The notes under the pieces: model-generated
What the model saw: the letters and a program-made list of their open reading frames with translations, nothing else
Databases searched by the model: none
What the model was told of the DNA's origin: nothing
Made by a program: the position numbers and the translations under genes
Assembly (NCBI GenBank): GCA_018873245.2
Contig: JAEMBT020000005.1
Location: forward strand, 7,612,001-7,676,000
Reading direction: 5' to 3'
DNA: 64,000 nucleotides
From: Archegozetes longisetosus
Lineage: Eukaryota > Arthropoda > Arachnida > Sarcoptiformes > Trhypochthoniidae
Shown here: piece after piece, positions 1 to 9,645 of the stretch
Layout of the letters: each line of letters begins with the position of its first letter
Position numbering within the stretch: position 1 is the first letter of the stretch

Positions 1-2080
1 TTCTGCCATCACTTCGGAGTTACCTAATACTATGACATCTTCTAAGTTTGATGCAAACGGAAGCAGATTCTTAGGTCTTGTTACTCCATCCTAAAACAAC
101 TGTCCCCAGGAAGGTTTCTCAGAAGTTTCTATCACATCTACATCAGGGGTTGCTCTAGAGTCAACAATCTCTATATTTTTCGTTATTTACATATATTTCG
201 AGTCTCCGTGAAGTTTGACCACCTACGTTTATAAGGAGATAATAATGGAAAACCAAATTGTACTATCTGAATTGCACTCATCATTTTTTTCAATCGTAAG
301 TTTAATATTTGCTGTGTAAATTTTAACAGTTTGAGAAACCATTTTTATTTACAAAAGTATACTCTAGTCAAGTGCTAATAGAATGAAAATCGAGAATCAA
401 AGTCAACTGAATGCTTTATTAAATGATAGATAGCAACTACTTAATAAAATATCGCGATTAAACTTGAGTGTGATTAAACCTTGCGATAAAAATTGAACCA
501 ATTGACCTAGAATCTAAAGTAAGATGTCGTTGGAAACCTCTCGCAAACCTAAATAGAATGATATCGCATTTGGGCCCTGGGACTAAAGGGGGCAAAGTTG
601 GGCCTAGGTTCCTAGTAGTCGGACCTAAGACCTTGTATTGGGTGTCAATATGACTGAAGGGTCGAGTGAAGTTCACATATCAAATATGGTGGTCCTAGGG
701 CTAGATCTTGGGATCTTACGAGTAAAGTATTTGGTTGTACTCTCTTGATTCTAATGAATGCTATATCATTTTAAAGGTTTGTAAAAGTTATTTTAATAAA
801 TATGTCTCCTGTACCTCTTTTGAGTCTAAAATAAAATTAGCGGTTTTTCTATTTTACTGATTTTTTAATATGAATAAATTAATAGGCATCCGTATACACA
901 AAATAACAAAATAAGAAACTTTTATTTTCAAAAATTAGTATTTCAGGTTATTTGAAGGTACATTAATTATTAAAAACTTATCTATCATTTTTTATTTATC
1001 TTTCATTTATCAATAAACAATAGCAAATATCCTTTTACTCTTTTATCTTGAATTTACAATTAAGTGGTTTATAAAAAATGAATACAGATAAATCCATAAC
1101 AAACCAAAGCTAATTTTTACTTTTTTCTAAAAAAACTTAACTGTATGTTCAAGATAGAGAGGTATCACTGAAGCAAATTAGTTTTTGTTCATGTACCACT
1201 AAATATTTTACCCGCCTTTGCATAATGGCGGTACTTCATGGGCCTAATAGGCTAACCGCTTCTGGTCTCTCCAGCTAGACTTGTATCACTGTCCAACAAT
1301 GGAGAGTTCGTCTGCTGTGTTCAGATTTAGTGGGTGTAGTTTTAGTAATGCCTGTGTTAAACTTAAAACTATAATAAATGTAAAAAATATAATGAAAAAA
1401 CAAATCTCTTGTCATTTAGATGACAATAATAACAATAACAATACTCAAAAAGCTTCTAAATGTACATAAATAACGTGTATTAAAAGGGGCATAAAGGGCT
1501 CATAAACTCAAAAGTGGCACGAGAGACATACAAATATTAAAATAACTTTTTAAAACCTTTAAAATGATATAGTATTCATTAGGATCTCGAGAGTACATCT
1601 AAATACCTTTACTTGTTAGTCAAACTTGCATATTCAAATTTCTCTATAAAATAATTAACTATCCACGTGTGTGATTTTACCTAAGTGAAAATTGTGTCAG
1701 GTCATGAAGCGATTTGACGCTATCTCAATTTAGGTTACATCGGATTCGTGGTGGTTAGGTTAAATGAATCGCCAATATGTACAATTAAATATCATGAACT
1801 ACACTGTTTAATAAAATTAAGTCCCAAGACCTAGCCCTAGGACCACCATATTTGATATGTGAACTCCACTCGAGATTTCCAGTCATATTGATATCCAACA
1901 TATGATCTTAGGTCTAGCCACTAAGGACTTAGGCCCAGCTTTGTCCCCTTTGGTCCCGGACCCCAAGTTTGAAATCATTCTATTTAGGTTTGTGAAAGGT
2001 TACCAACGACACCTTACTTTAAATTCTAGGTCAATTGGTTCAGTTTTTATGGCAAAATTTAATCACACACAAGTTTGACC

Positions 2081-2928
2081 AATATTGCATAACATATAAA
2101 ATTACATTAATTTTATCATACCTGCTATTACATTATATTAGATAGATATATTCACTCCAACTCTAGGTACACGCTGTAACGGTATGAAAGAATTGATGAG
2201 TACTTTTGCGCGCATGTCTATGGCTCGACGTTGCTAGGATTAATTGGTATTAGAGTTTTGTAAACCCATTCAGTTTCAAGATAATGTTCGAATAATATAT
2301 ATTTCAATTATACTTTATAATTTATATCCACAATGGGCAGTATTTTGAGTGTTTCTAGTTCCAAATCTGAATCTACTACTACGGACAAACACGATAATCA
2401 TCCGAATATTAAAGGGGATGGAAATATTAGTGGAAGCAATTATAATATAAATATTACCGGCAAAAATTGTATGAACTGAATAATCCTAAATTAAAATAAT
2501 TGCTGCATACATATTCCATATTTCAAATTCCAGCATTAGTAGTAATAGCAATAGCATGTGTCGCGTCTTTTGGCATTTATGTCTATTTTACTAAAATACA
2601 TCAAACTGAACTACCTGGTACTCCTGCACTACCTAGTTCACCTGCATCAGCAGTTGGTACTCTCAACGTAGGAGGAAATGTTGGTCGTGTAAGTCTATCA
2701 AGTTAGCAAATGGGTGAAATTATGATATACTATTCTAATGTGGTCTTGTTTATTGCAGATTACAAGTACCAGCAATTTCAAACTATAGCCATGCGCGTAA
2801 AGGTATTCATTAATTCTTTCATGCCCATTGCAACGTATACCTGAATTTGGAGTGAATATGCCCATCTATATATAATGTAAAAGCAGACATGATAAAATCA
2901 ATGCAGATTTTATATGATATGCAGTATT
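2081..2928 (+). mobile_element. 848-bp TIR element carrying a small three-exon gene
   Basis: Imperfect TIRs of roughly 110 bp occupy about 2081-2195 and 2815-2928. The tips read AATATTGCATAACATATAAA on the left and AATACTGCATATCATATAAA on the right, reverse-complemented. The element sits in the right copy of a larger inverted repeat and is absent from the left copy, so it is a bounded insertion. It is too small to encode a transposase; instead it carries one small gene at 2333-2788. No known superfamily can be assigned from the tips, and it is presumably non-autonomous. Confidence 0.7.
2333..2788 (+). CDS. Small predicted N-myristoylated single-pass membrane protein (three exons), unknown function
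   Basis: Proposed exons are 2333-2468, 2534-2688 and 2759-2788, joined by GT-AG introns of 65 and 70 bp. Donors are gtatga and gtaagt, acceptors are ccag and gcag, and phases are 1 and 0. The joined product is about 106 residues. It begins MGSILS, which fits an N-myristoylation signal (Gly2, Ser6). Then come a Ser/Thr-rich stretch, an Asn/Gly-rich motif (GDGNISGSNYNINITG), one hydrophobic segment at about residues 46-66 (SLVVIAIACVASFGIYVYF), a Pro/Ser-rich stretch and a second Gly/Asn motif (NVGGNVGR). I do not recognise the family. The open frame across three cleanly bordered exons argues for a real or recently real gene. It lies wholly inside the TIR element, so it may move with it. Alternatively it is a host exon set captured by a MITE. 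Confidence 0.5.
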
Positions 2929-3883
2929 TTATTGTGTAGTTGCTATCTATCAGTGAATAAAGTACTCAGTTGACTTTGATTCTCGCTTTTCATTCTATTA
3001 GTACTTGAGTAGAGTACTTTTTGTCAATAAAATGGTTTCTCAAACTGTTAAAATTTACACAGTAAATGTCACAGTTAAGTTGCCTTTGTGTCTTATTAAA
3101 TGTCAAAACATTTATGAGAAGTAAACTATCTATAGTAGTCATAGTGACTTGTTATGTTTTATAACTTCATTTCATATCTTTTCAAATGAAGTTACAACTT
3201 TGTTACATAATTTTTCAAGTATTTGGAAACAGCTTTCTTAGCAATTTCATTCTTTTTATACATTTTGTTGTGTAAATTTACAGTTTCTTGATGGATCTGA
3301 AAAGGAACCGTAGGGGGAGACGGGATAGTACCGGTGTACTCACATTACTGTTTACAGGTTCGTTTACTTTAACTTTCGATATAGGAAGAGTTAGCTCTCG
3401 AAATCCTTTATTTTTTCTAAAGAAAAGATGAAGTGAGGATACCAGATTTATAGAAATATATAAAGAAAAAATAATATATAATCAATTCACTTCCAGATTT
3501 AGGTTGATTAACTAAATCAACTAAAATACCTTTCAATTTGACAAGTAATGATATAATATATATGAATTTATCTGTTGTTATTTCTTGCATTTATGTATAT
3601 CAAAATATTTTCCCAACCCTCTTAGTGTTTTCTTTGATTCATTCATGGCATTGTTAAGTTTTTTGTGTAATTTGTTTCCAATAGTTTGATTAAGTCTACA
3701 TCTAGCTCTATAAGGCTGGAGAGAAATGAATGTCGTTTTTTGGTACGTTATATTAGAATGGTTCAAAAATACACTTAGGATTTGTTTACATATCTTTTGT
3801 TTTGTGAATAAATACATTTAATATCAGTCTTTATTTCTATTAAATTATTATTTTAAAGTTGTGATTTGATTTGGATTTGAGTC

Positions 3884-4198
3884 ATGTCTTTCGATGACAA
3901 TCATATTAGACATTGTATATTGTATGAGTTTAAGCGTGGTAATAATGCGACGATTGCCACCAAGAATATCATAGATGCATATGGTGATGTATTAAAGGTC
4001 CGCACGTGTCAACGTTGGTTTGACAGGTTTCGATCAGGCGATTTTGATCTGGAGAATCGACCTGGTTCTGGTCGACCTCAAGAGTTGGATGATGACGAGT
4101 TGAAAGCTCTAGTGGAGTCTGAGCCTCGCCAATCAAGTCGGGACATGGGGCTGGTATTAGGCTTCGACATTTATATTGTATTTATAAAATTTATTTGA
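3884..4198 (+). pseudogene. Mariner transposase N-terminal fragment (HTH_48 domain), truncated
   Basis: The first 85-90 residues from the ATG match the mariner-family N-terminal helix-turn-helix region. Hallmarks are HIRHCILYEFKRGNNAT, VRTCQRWFDRFRSGDF, RPGSGRP and a following acidic ELKALVE segment. After about QSSRDMG the frame passes into unrelated residues and stops. The catalytic DD(34)D domain is absent, so this is a 5' transposase relic that cannot be active. Flanking sequence at 3700-3740 reappears inverted at about 4205-4250, suggesting the fragment sits inside an older inverted structure. Confidence 0.85.
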
Positions 4199-4217
4199 AT
4201 TTTGTGATCAAATACGT

Positions 4218-5010
4218 CATTCATTTCTCTCCAACCTTATACTTCTATCGCTAACAGCTGAATTGAATGTATTGTTAAGAAATTTGTCGATTTTTTCTTT
4301 ATCATAATGATTGTGACTCTTTAATTCGTTTTCTAGGATTGTTATCTTATTGTCTAAGTTCAATCTCTCCATCAAGTTTCTCAATTGTGTCCATTGCTAT
4401 TTGGTCTAGTTTTAAAAGCTGCCTAGATCGTTCATATACGAATCTAGAGACAATAGCTTTCTCTATATCATTGAAGCTATCTTTAAATTCTTTACAATCT
4501 TGCTTAATCTTATCATTAATGTCTTTAAACTCGTTCTGATCAACGAGATCAAAGAGAATACTATCTAAGTTTGAGATTAATATGTGATTAGTCAGTTGAT
4601 AAATCCTTGTTACGGATTTTCTTTACAGATCTAAGGTCTCATCCCTTAGAACTTTCTTAGGTTTATTGCAAAATATATTATCAAAGTTTATTACAGGTGC
4701 TTCAGGATATGATTGAGCTTCTTTAACGTTATGTTCTGCTAGTCCTGCTTTCAATTCATTTTATTTTACTAAAATCATCAACTTTTAATTTTTTTGTTCT
4801 ATAGAAGCTGTTCAATCCTAAATCTTTCATAAAATGATTCAAAGTACTTTCATATATACCTATTTGATTACATAAATCACTTTCTAATATTTGGATTGTT
4901 TAGATGAGCTTGTTTGAACGTGTTAACATAAAAATTTATAATCTCTATCATAATCATCAGCAGAAATCGGATTAAACTTTCTAAAGATAATAGAATTCGA
5001 CTCATGTGTT
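4218..5010 (-). pseudogene. Eroded coding region with coiled-coil C-terminus, unknown mobile or viral-like protein
   Basis: Reading the minus strand from about 5010 to 4218 gives long stretches of protein-like sequence joined across several stops and frameshifts. Pieces include FNPISADDYDRDYKFL, a possible DNA-binding section around STLNHFMKDLGLNSFYRTKK, then PEAPVINFDNIFCNKPKK. A Lys/Glu/Ile/Asp-rich, probably coiled-coil tail follows (about 4565-4333 in one frame, continuing to 4218 in another). No methionine-initiated ORF longer than about 70 codons survives. The family is not recognised. The codon pattern and the position among transposon debris suggest a decayed mobile-element or integrated-virus gene. 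Confidence 0.4.
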
Positions 5011-5488
5011 ATTATTATTCTTTAATTGTAAGATTTGCTATTTTTCGAAAGTATTCTAATACAGTTCAATATGGCTTAATATTTGTTCAATACGTTTTAG
5101 TTCGGTTTAGATTTGTATTGTTTTGTGTGTAAAGTTCTAACAATGGTAGTAGTTAGTAAGGTACAAGGCAGTAAGATACAAGTTAGTAATGTTCACTTAA
5201 CGATTACTAAGTGGTTACAACTATGACATACAATGTGATTATCGATTACGCTGTGTTTTCGGCTATCTATATTTTGGTTATGTATCTTTAAACACGGTTG
5301 CCAGGTCAATTGGCACCAAAAACCGGAGAAAAATATCAAAGGGTTCTCCTTATCAAAAAATACAATAATGCTTATAAAGGCTTTGATGATGCATTATAGC
5401 GTGATATACATAAGTCACTTCGGCTGTGGTCGCTTCATCCTCTTCTTTTGTATTTTTTGAAACGAGAAAACTATTGATTGGGCTATTC

Positions 5489-5692
5489 TTAACAATTGAC
5501 GTATTTTTTATGCTTGTCTGATTTTAAATGATTATCAATAGCACGATAGCCATCAAATTTAACTGTAATTCCACTTTTACATAAAATACAATCAGCATTG
5601 TGTTCATTAATCTTTCTCAGCCAACCTTTACACAAATAATTTTTTAACCAATTGTGGTCGACCGAATGTTTCGAGCGATTTCGGTCAACCAA
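5489..5692 (-). pseudogene. BED-type zinc finger fragment (hAT-like)
   Basis: The 67-codon minus-strand ORF has the BED-finger layout: an aromatic WL...GWL segment, C-x2-C (CILC), a central Ile-x-x-H and a terminal HLKSDKH giving the His pair. BED fingers of this kind occur at the N-terminus of hAT transposases and of domesticated proteins derived from them. No dimerisation or catalytic domain follows, so it is a fragment. Similar short inverted tips at about 5293 (acggttgccaggtc) and about 6752 (gacctggcagccgt) might be the ends of its parent element. Confidence 0.5.
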
Positions 5693-6249
5693 ATAGTTAC
5701 TGTCGACCAGATAGTCGACAGTGAGTTTTTACCTCAGGCACACAATGACAATCGAGGACCGTCGAAACGTATCGGCGGTCAACAAAGGAATTGAAGTTAA
5801 AGGCAAAAAAATGGAAATATTTTATTCAAAAGAATCAAACAAAGGAATGAACACTCGATGTTAATTACACGACGACTGAAAATGAACTGAACTGCCTGCT
5901 TTACGACAGTGTGTTTTAAAACTTGTTTTTGGCGTGCTTTACAGGAAGAGGAAGTTATAAAGAATGTATATGATTTGTTAGAATAGCAATAAAATAAAAA
6001 CACTAAAAGTAAAATAATTTAACGATAGGTGACAGGTCACCTCACAATCATTATTAAATGAAACATAATATCTTAGATTTTTATTTTTAGGACTATTAGC
6101 CCTTGAATTTTTGGCTCTTTTGTTCATTTTACTTATAAATTTATAGATAAGACTAATTTAATTAAATATAACTATCAACTTTATATATTATTCTAAATAA
6201 TTTAAAATATTAAATTTACTTTAATTAATCTGATTACTGACTAAACTTT

Positions 6250-6385
6250 ATGCAGTAAACCCTCATTATAGTCAAGTTAGATATAGTGAATCTCCCGCTA
6301 ATGTGAACGAATTTTAAAGTCTATTTGGTTTACAATTCAACAAATAAGATTATATTGAGCTCCAGTTATAGTGGACTTTTGAAAT
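6250..6385 (+). mobile_element. Possible pogo/Tigger-like terminal sequence, solitary
   Basis: The start cagtaaaccctcattatag, followed by further tatagtg phrases, resembles pogo/Tigger termini, which begin CAGT-(N)-AACCTC and contain repeated TATAGTGAA. No matching opposite terminus was found in the window and no pogo transposase frame follows. The assignment rests on this terminal motif alone. Confidence 0.25.
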
Positions 6386-6723
6386 ATTAATCGGATTTTT
6401 CTTAGATTCATATTGCTCTATCTAAATTTTCTTGCAAAATGTTGAGAAATAGTTTTAAAGGCTTCTTTCAATACTTTAGTGATACTTAAGTGATAGTGAT
6501 GGAAGGATTAACATAATCTTAAAGATAAGTCTATGAAAGAATGCAAGTGGACCAACAAGCGTCAATATTTTGAGTTGAAGACTTTTATTTTTAAAGTTTA
6601 TCTATAAATACATTGTTTATTAAATTCTTATCAAAATATTGACTGAAAAACCGGAGAAAATGACTAAACAGAGATTCCCAAAACGGAGACCAGAGGACAC
6701 CTCCGAATACCGGAGTCTCCGGT

Positions 6724-6960
6724 CTAATCCCGGAGACCTGGCAGCCGTATCTTTGAAGCCAGGTGACCTGGTAGCAAGTATTTATAAACCAACCTTTCAC
6801 ATTCGCATTCTACTTTCGGAAACAATCTATCCCAGTTGGCCCTCATATACTTACGCTTACATGTTTTGCACATACTACTCGATTTATGAAAATCATCGAT
6901 AGTTTTATCTGTTTTACAAGTGTAACATCGTTTGCGATCTCTCTCTTGAAATGGTTCCAT
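6724..6960 (-). pseudogene. Short Cys-rich finger ORF (two CxxC knuckles), unknown
   Basis: The 78-codon minus-strand ORF starts MEPFQERDRKRCYTCKTDK and continues FHKSSSMCKTCKRKYM. It therefore has two C-x2-C pairs about 15 residues apart, followed by a CEC element, like a zinc ribbon or the zinc-binding part of some endonucleases. The C-terminal end runs into the repeat-derived phrase gacctgg. Direction and neighbourhood suggest it belongs to the same degraded element cluster as 4.2-5.7 kb. No confident family. Confidence 0.35.
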
Positions 6961-7098
6961 TCAACAGTTATGAATCTTTAATCTCTTATAAAGGGAAACT
7001 CCTTTAGAAAGGGATAAGGATTAATACAAAGAATATAAACTGTAACTCAAGCAATACTTCTGGAATCTTCATGTTAAAAGCAAAAAGTACCAACGATG

Positions 7099-7377
7099 GA
7101 TCCCAGAATTACCATTAATAGAAGTAAAAATGAATATGAGTTATATATCAAACATCAACCTTTACGTGATTCAGAAGGAAACGCTAAGCCTCAGAGGTAT
7201 GAAACGTTTACAATCTTATGTGGTGACAGTCGTTTGAATCAAAACTCTCGAGAAGCATAAATTTGAAAACAACAAAGGAAAGTCGGATTGTAATACTGCT
7301 TGGAAATGTGAAGAGTGTCATATAATTGTGAAATGGAAAGATAGTACTACAACCAAAGTTAGTGAGTTCTTGATTTG
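7099..7377 (+). pseudogene. Frameshifted ORF remnant with CxxC pair, unknown
   Basis: From the ATG at 7099, 54 codons read openly (beginning MDPRITINRSKNEYELYI) to a stop at about 7260. One frame over, the sequence continues as EKHKFENNKGKSD and then WKCEECHIIVKWK, ending at about 7377. The overlap suggests one former ORF broken by a single frameshift. It may come from the same element as the Cys-rich fragment just upstream on the opposite strand. Not recognised. Confidence 0.3.
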
Positions 7378-7704
7378 AGCGCCAAAATGTAAAAAGATTA
7401 AATGCTTAAAATTGTATAAATTTTCTTGTTATGATCGAATCTACTTTTGATTGTTTCTATGAATGTGGGCAAAAATTGACGATTTGGGAACTGTCATGAA
7501 CTCGATGGAAACTCAGAGGGGGTTAAAAATAGAATTTGGGTTAGTTTTTGGTAGTCGTTTTTGTAAAGTGGTGATGATTTTTGGTTTACAATGATGAGAT
7601 GAGGGAATTTTGTTTTTGGTAGTTGAAAAGTTTGTGAAAATTGTGGTTTTGAAAATAACCATTTTGAATTCCGCTCAACGTGCACGTATAGTAGTTAGAC
7701 ACAA

Positions 7705-8902
7705 TGACTAAAAATCAGATAAAGGTATCTTCGGGTAGTACTCAATGAAAAAGTCTATCTCCAGTCCGTTTTGAATCTCCACTCACTCATCCACAAATCA
7801 CATCTGTCTTCCCCAAATAGTCAGAAATCAACCTCTTACTTGTTGGAGCGCCATCTATACACTATCCTCATTTTACGCAATCCCCTCCCACTTATATGGA
7901 CCCACGCAATATAGTTCCATATATGTTATTCATACTTTCCAAGAATCCACCTTGCCTAACGAGCGATAGGGTCACGTGACTTTCCGTTATTCTCTTCCCT
8001 GCGGTGCTAACGAGCAAACAATGATGCAGTAAGAAACTGGGGTATGTTGTTGTCCAAAATGATCTTCTACTACTCTATAGCTCCTCCCACTCTACCGGCA
8101 GTATGCCATCTTGCATTGTCGGCTGGGAATGACAAGTCTTTTTAAGACGCCGACCGAAACACAAGACGCTAAACCGGTGAATCACTCGCTTTAATAAGTC
8201 ATGATTCTGAAAGGCTCATGCTTTTCGACTTCAGTCATATCTTCTGGCGATAAATATGCAAATAAAATTATATAATTGTTGTAGATTAATGTTTATAGAA
8301 TTTCATAAGGCTAGCTGTGATATAAATGTATATAAGATAGTTCCGAATTTTCTAAATCCTGATTTTTACATTTAAATTTTGAGAACTTTTAGATAAAATA
8401 GATCTTTGCAAGCTTGGAAAGATAGGTTTTTAGAAAGTATGAATAACATGAATGTCCCGATAATAAAAAAATCTATCTCGAGTTAATCTGTTTATCGGAT
8501 TCTGTTTTAAACATTCAGCTCAGTTAATACTTTATTAATATAGTAAAATTCAATATATGTTTAATTTCACGTTATAATTAATAAACTTTACATTTAAATT
8601 TTAAAGGGATAAATTTTTACAAACATCTCTTAAATGCAACTTTAAATGTTTTACTTGTTTCATTGCTTTAAGAGATAGTTTTATTATTGGGGTGTCCATA
8701 AATAGAACTATATAGCGAGAGATCATGGAAGTGGGAAAGTCTTATGTGACATGAAGGTGGCGCCTGGATGGTGCTTCGCCTACTCAGGGGTTGATTTCTG
8801 GCTATTTTGAGAAAATGGATGTAGTTTGTGAGCGGTAGGCGGAGACTCAGTAGGGGTGGATTTCAATGAAGGAACTCTTGTCTGATTTTTATAGTCGTAA
8901 TT
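7705..8902. mobile_element. 1.2-kb element with ~210-bp imperfect TIRs, no ORF
   Basis: About 7705-7925 aligns with the reverse complement of about 8690-8902. Shared landmarks are aaaatcaga near the tips, agtcagaaatcaac against agccagaaatcaac, and tatagttc at the inner end. The interior (about 7930-8690) shows no protein-like frame. It is probably a non-autonomous foldback or MITE-type element. Confidence 0.6.
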
Positions 8903-9108
8903 AAACGATTATTTTGGCATTTTTATGATTTTGTTTATTAATCCTTCTTTACAACTTAACCTCCGAAAACTTAAAGTTAACTGTGGGGTAAAATGTTACC
9001 TCATGTTTTCCACGCTTTATATCTGTTCTAGGTTAGTCCGAATGCTTTCAGAATCAAAATTAGCCCTTGTTTTCAAAGTTTCCATTTGATTTTTAATTAA
9101 TTTCTAGT

Positions 9109-9645
9109 CAGTGATGCACACGCTCGGCGCTCACTCTTTCGTGGCACTCGAGCGCCGAGCGTTTGTCGAGCGTCAATTAAGCAAAGTTCATGAATTTTAA
9201 GGCTTTTTCTACACAAAATTAATTTATTTCATATAAGCCGTAACTTTATCTGTATATAAATTTCATAAATATGATACTCACCTTATTGAAAAACATTCAA
9301 ACAAATACTTTAGTTCAAAACCTGATGTCAATAAACAAAATGTTTATATTGAGGATATGTGAACACATTTAGTTACAGACTCAAAAAGATTATATCTAAA
9401 TTTTTTAAAACAGAATAAGTCATAAATTTTTGTGTAAAAATTTATATTTAGTAAATACTAGCTTTTCTGTATTAAAAAATATCTATACTGTGTCTCTAAT
9501 TTGGAAGATACTACTAAGACTTAACGCTCAACGCTCGCGCTCGGAGGTAAGACGCTCGAGGATCTGCTCGCTCTCACCAAAAGCAGAACGCTCAACGTTC
9601 ACGCTCGCTACCTAGCGCCAAACGCTCGAGCGTTGAGTATTACTT
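9109..9645. mobile_element. hAT-like MITE with CGCTCGAGCG-rich subterminal repeats
   Basis: The left tip CAGTGATGCACACGCTCGG resembles the reverse-complemented right tip AAGTAATACTCAACGCTCG. Both ends are packed with GCGCTC/GAGCG motifs, giving local GC islands in otherwise AT-rich DNA. Subterminal motif arrays and a CAG.GATG tip are typical of hAT-type elements, which use such arrays as transposase binding sites. The interior is AT-rich and non-coding; a short ORF at 9430-9615 is read across the repeats. Confidence 0.5.

Larger units (their letters stand above)
305..3068. repeat. Large imperfect inverted repeat (two arms), right arm interrupted by an insertion
   Basis: The segment at about 305-440 (arm A) reappears reverse-complemented at about 2929-3068, and the segment at about 455-717 (arm B) at about 1821-2080. 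On the left A and B are adjacent; on the right an 848-bp TIR element separates them. The arms are clearly alignable but diverged. About 1.1 kb of AT-rich spacer (718-1820) without a convincing gene lies between the B arms. The short ORFs read from the arms are repeat-derived. A foldback transposon or a segmental inverted duplication would both explain the structure. A diverged relative of arm B, around the shared phrase gaccaccatatt, occurs near 39.73-39.83 kb. Confidence 0.75.

Noticed and set aside
458-676. 72-codon minus-strand ORF in the first inverted-repeat arm
   Set aside because: The inverted copy at 1.8-2.1 kb has frame-breaking differences; it is repeat DNA rather than a gene.
6639-6902. 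87-codon plus-strand ORF rich in Pro/Arg/Asp (KPEKMTKQRFPKRRPED)
   Set aside because: It is a read-through of short CCGGAGAC/CCTGG repeats and overlaps the Cys-finger fragment on the other strand.
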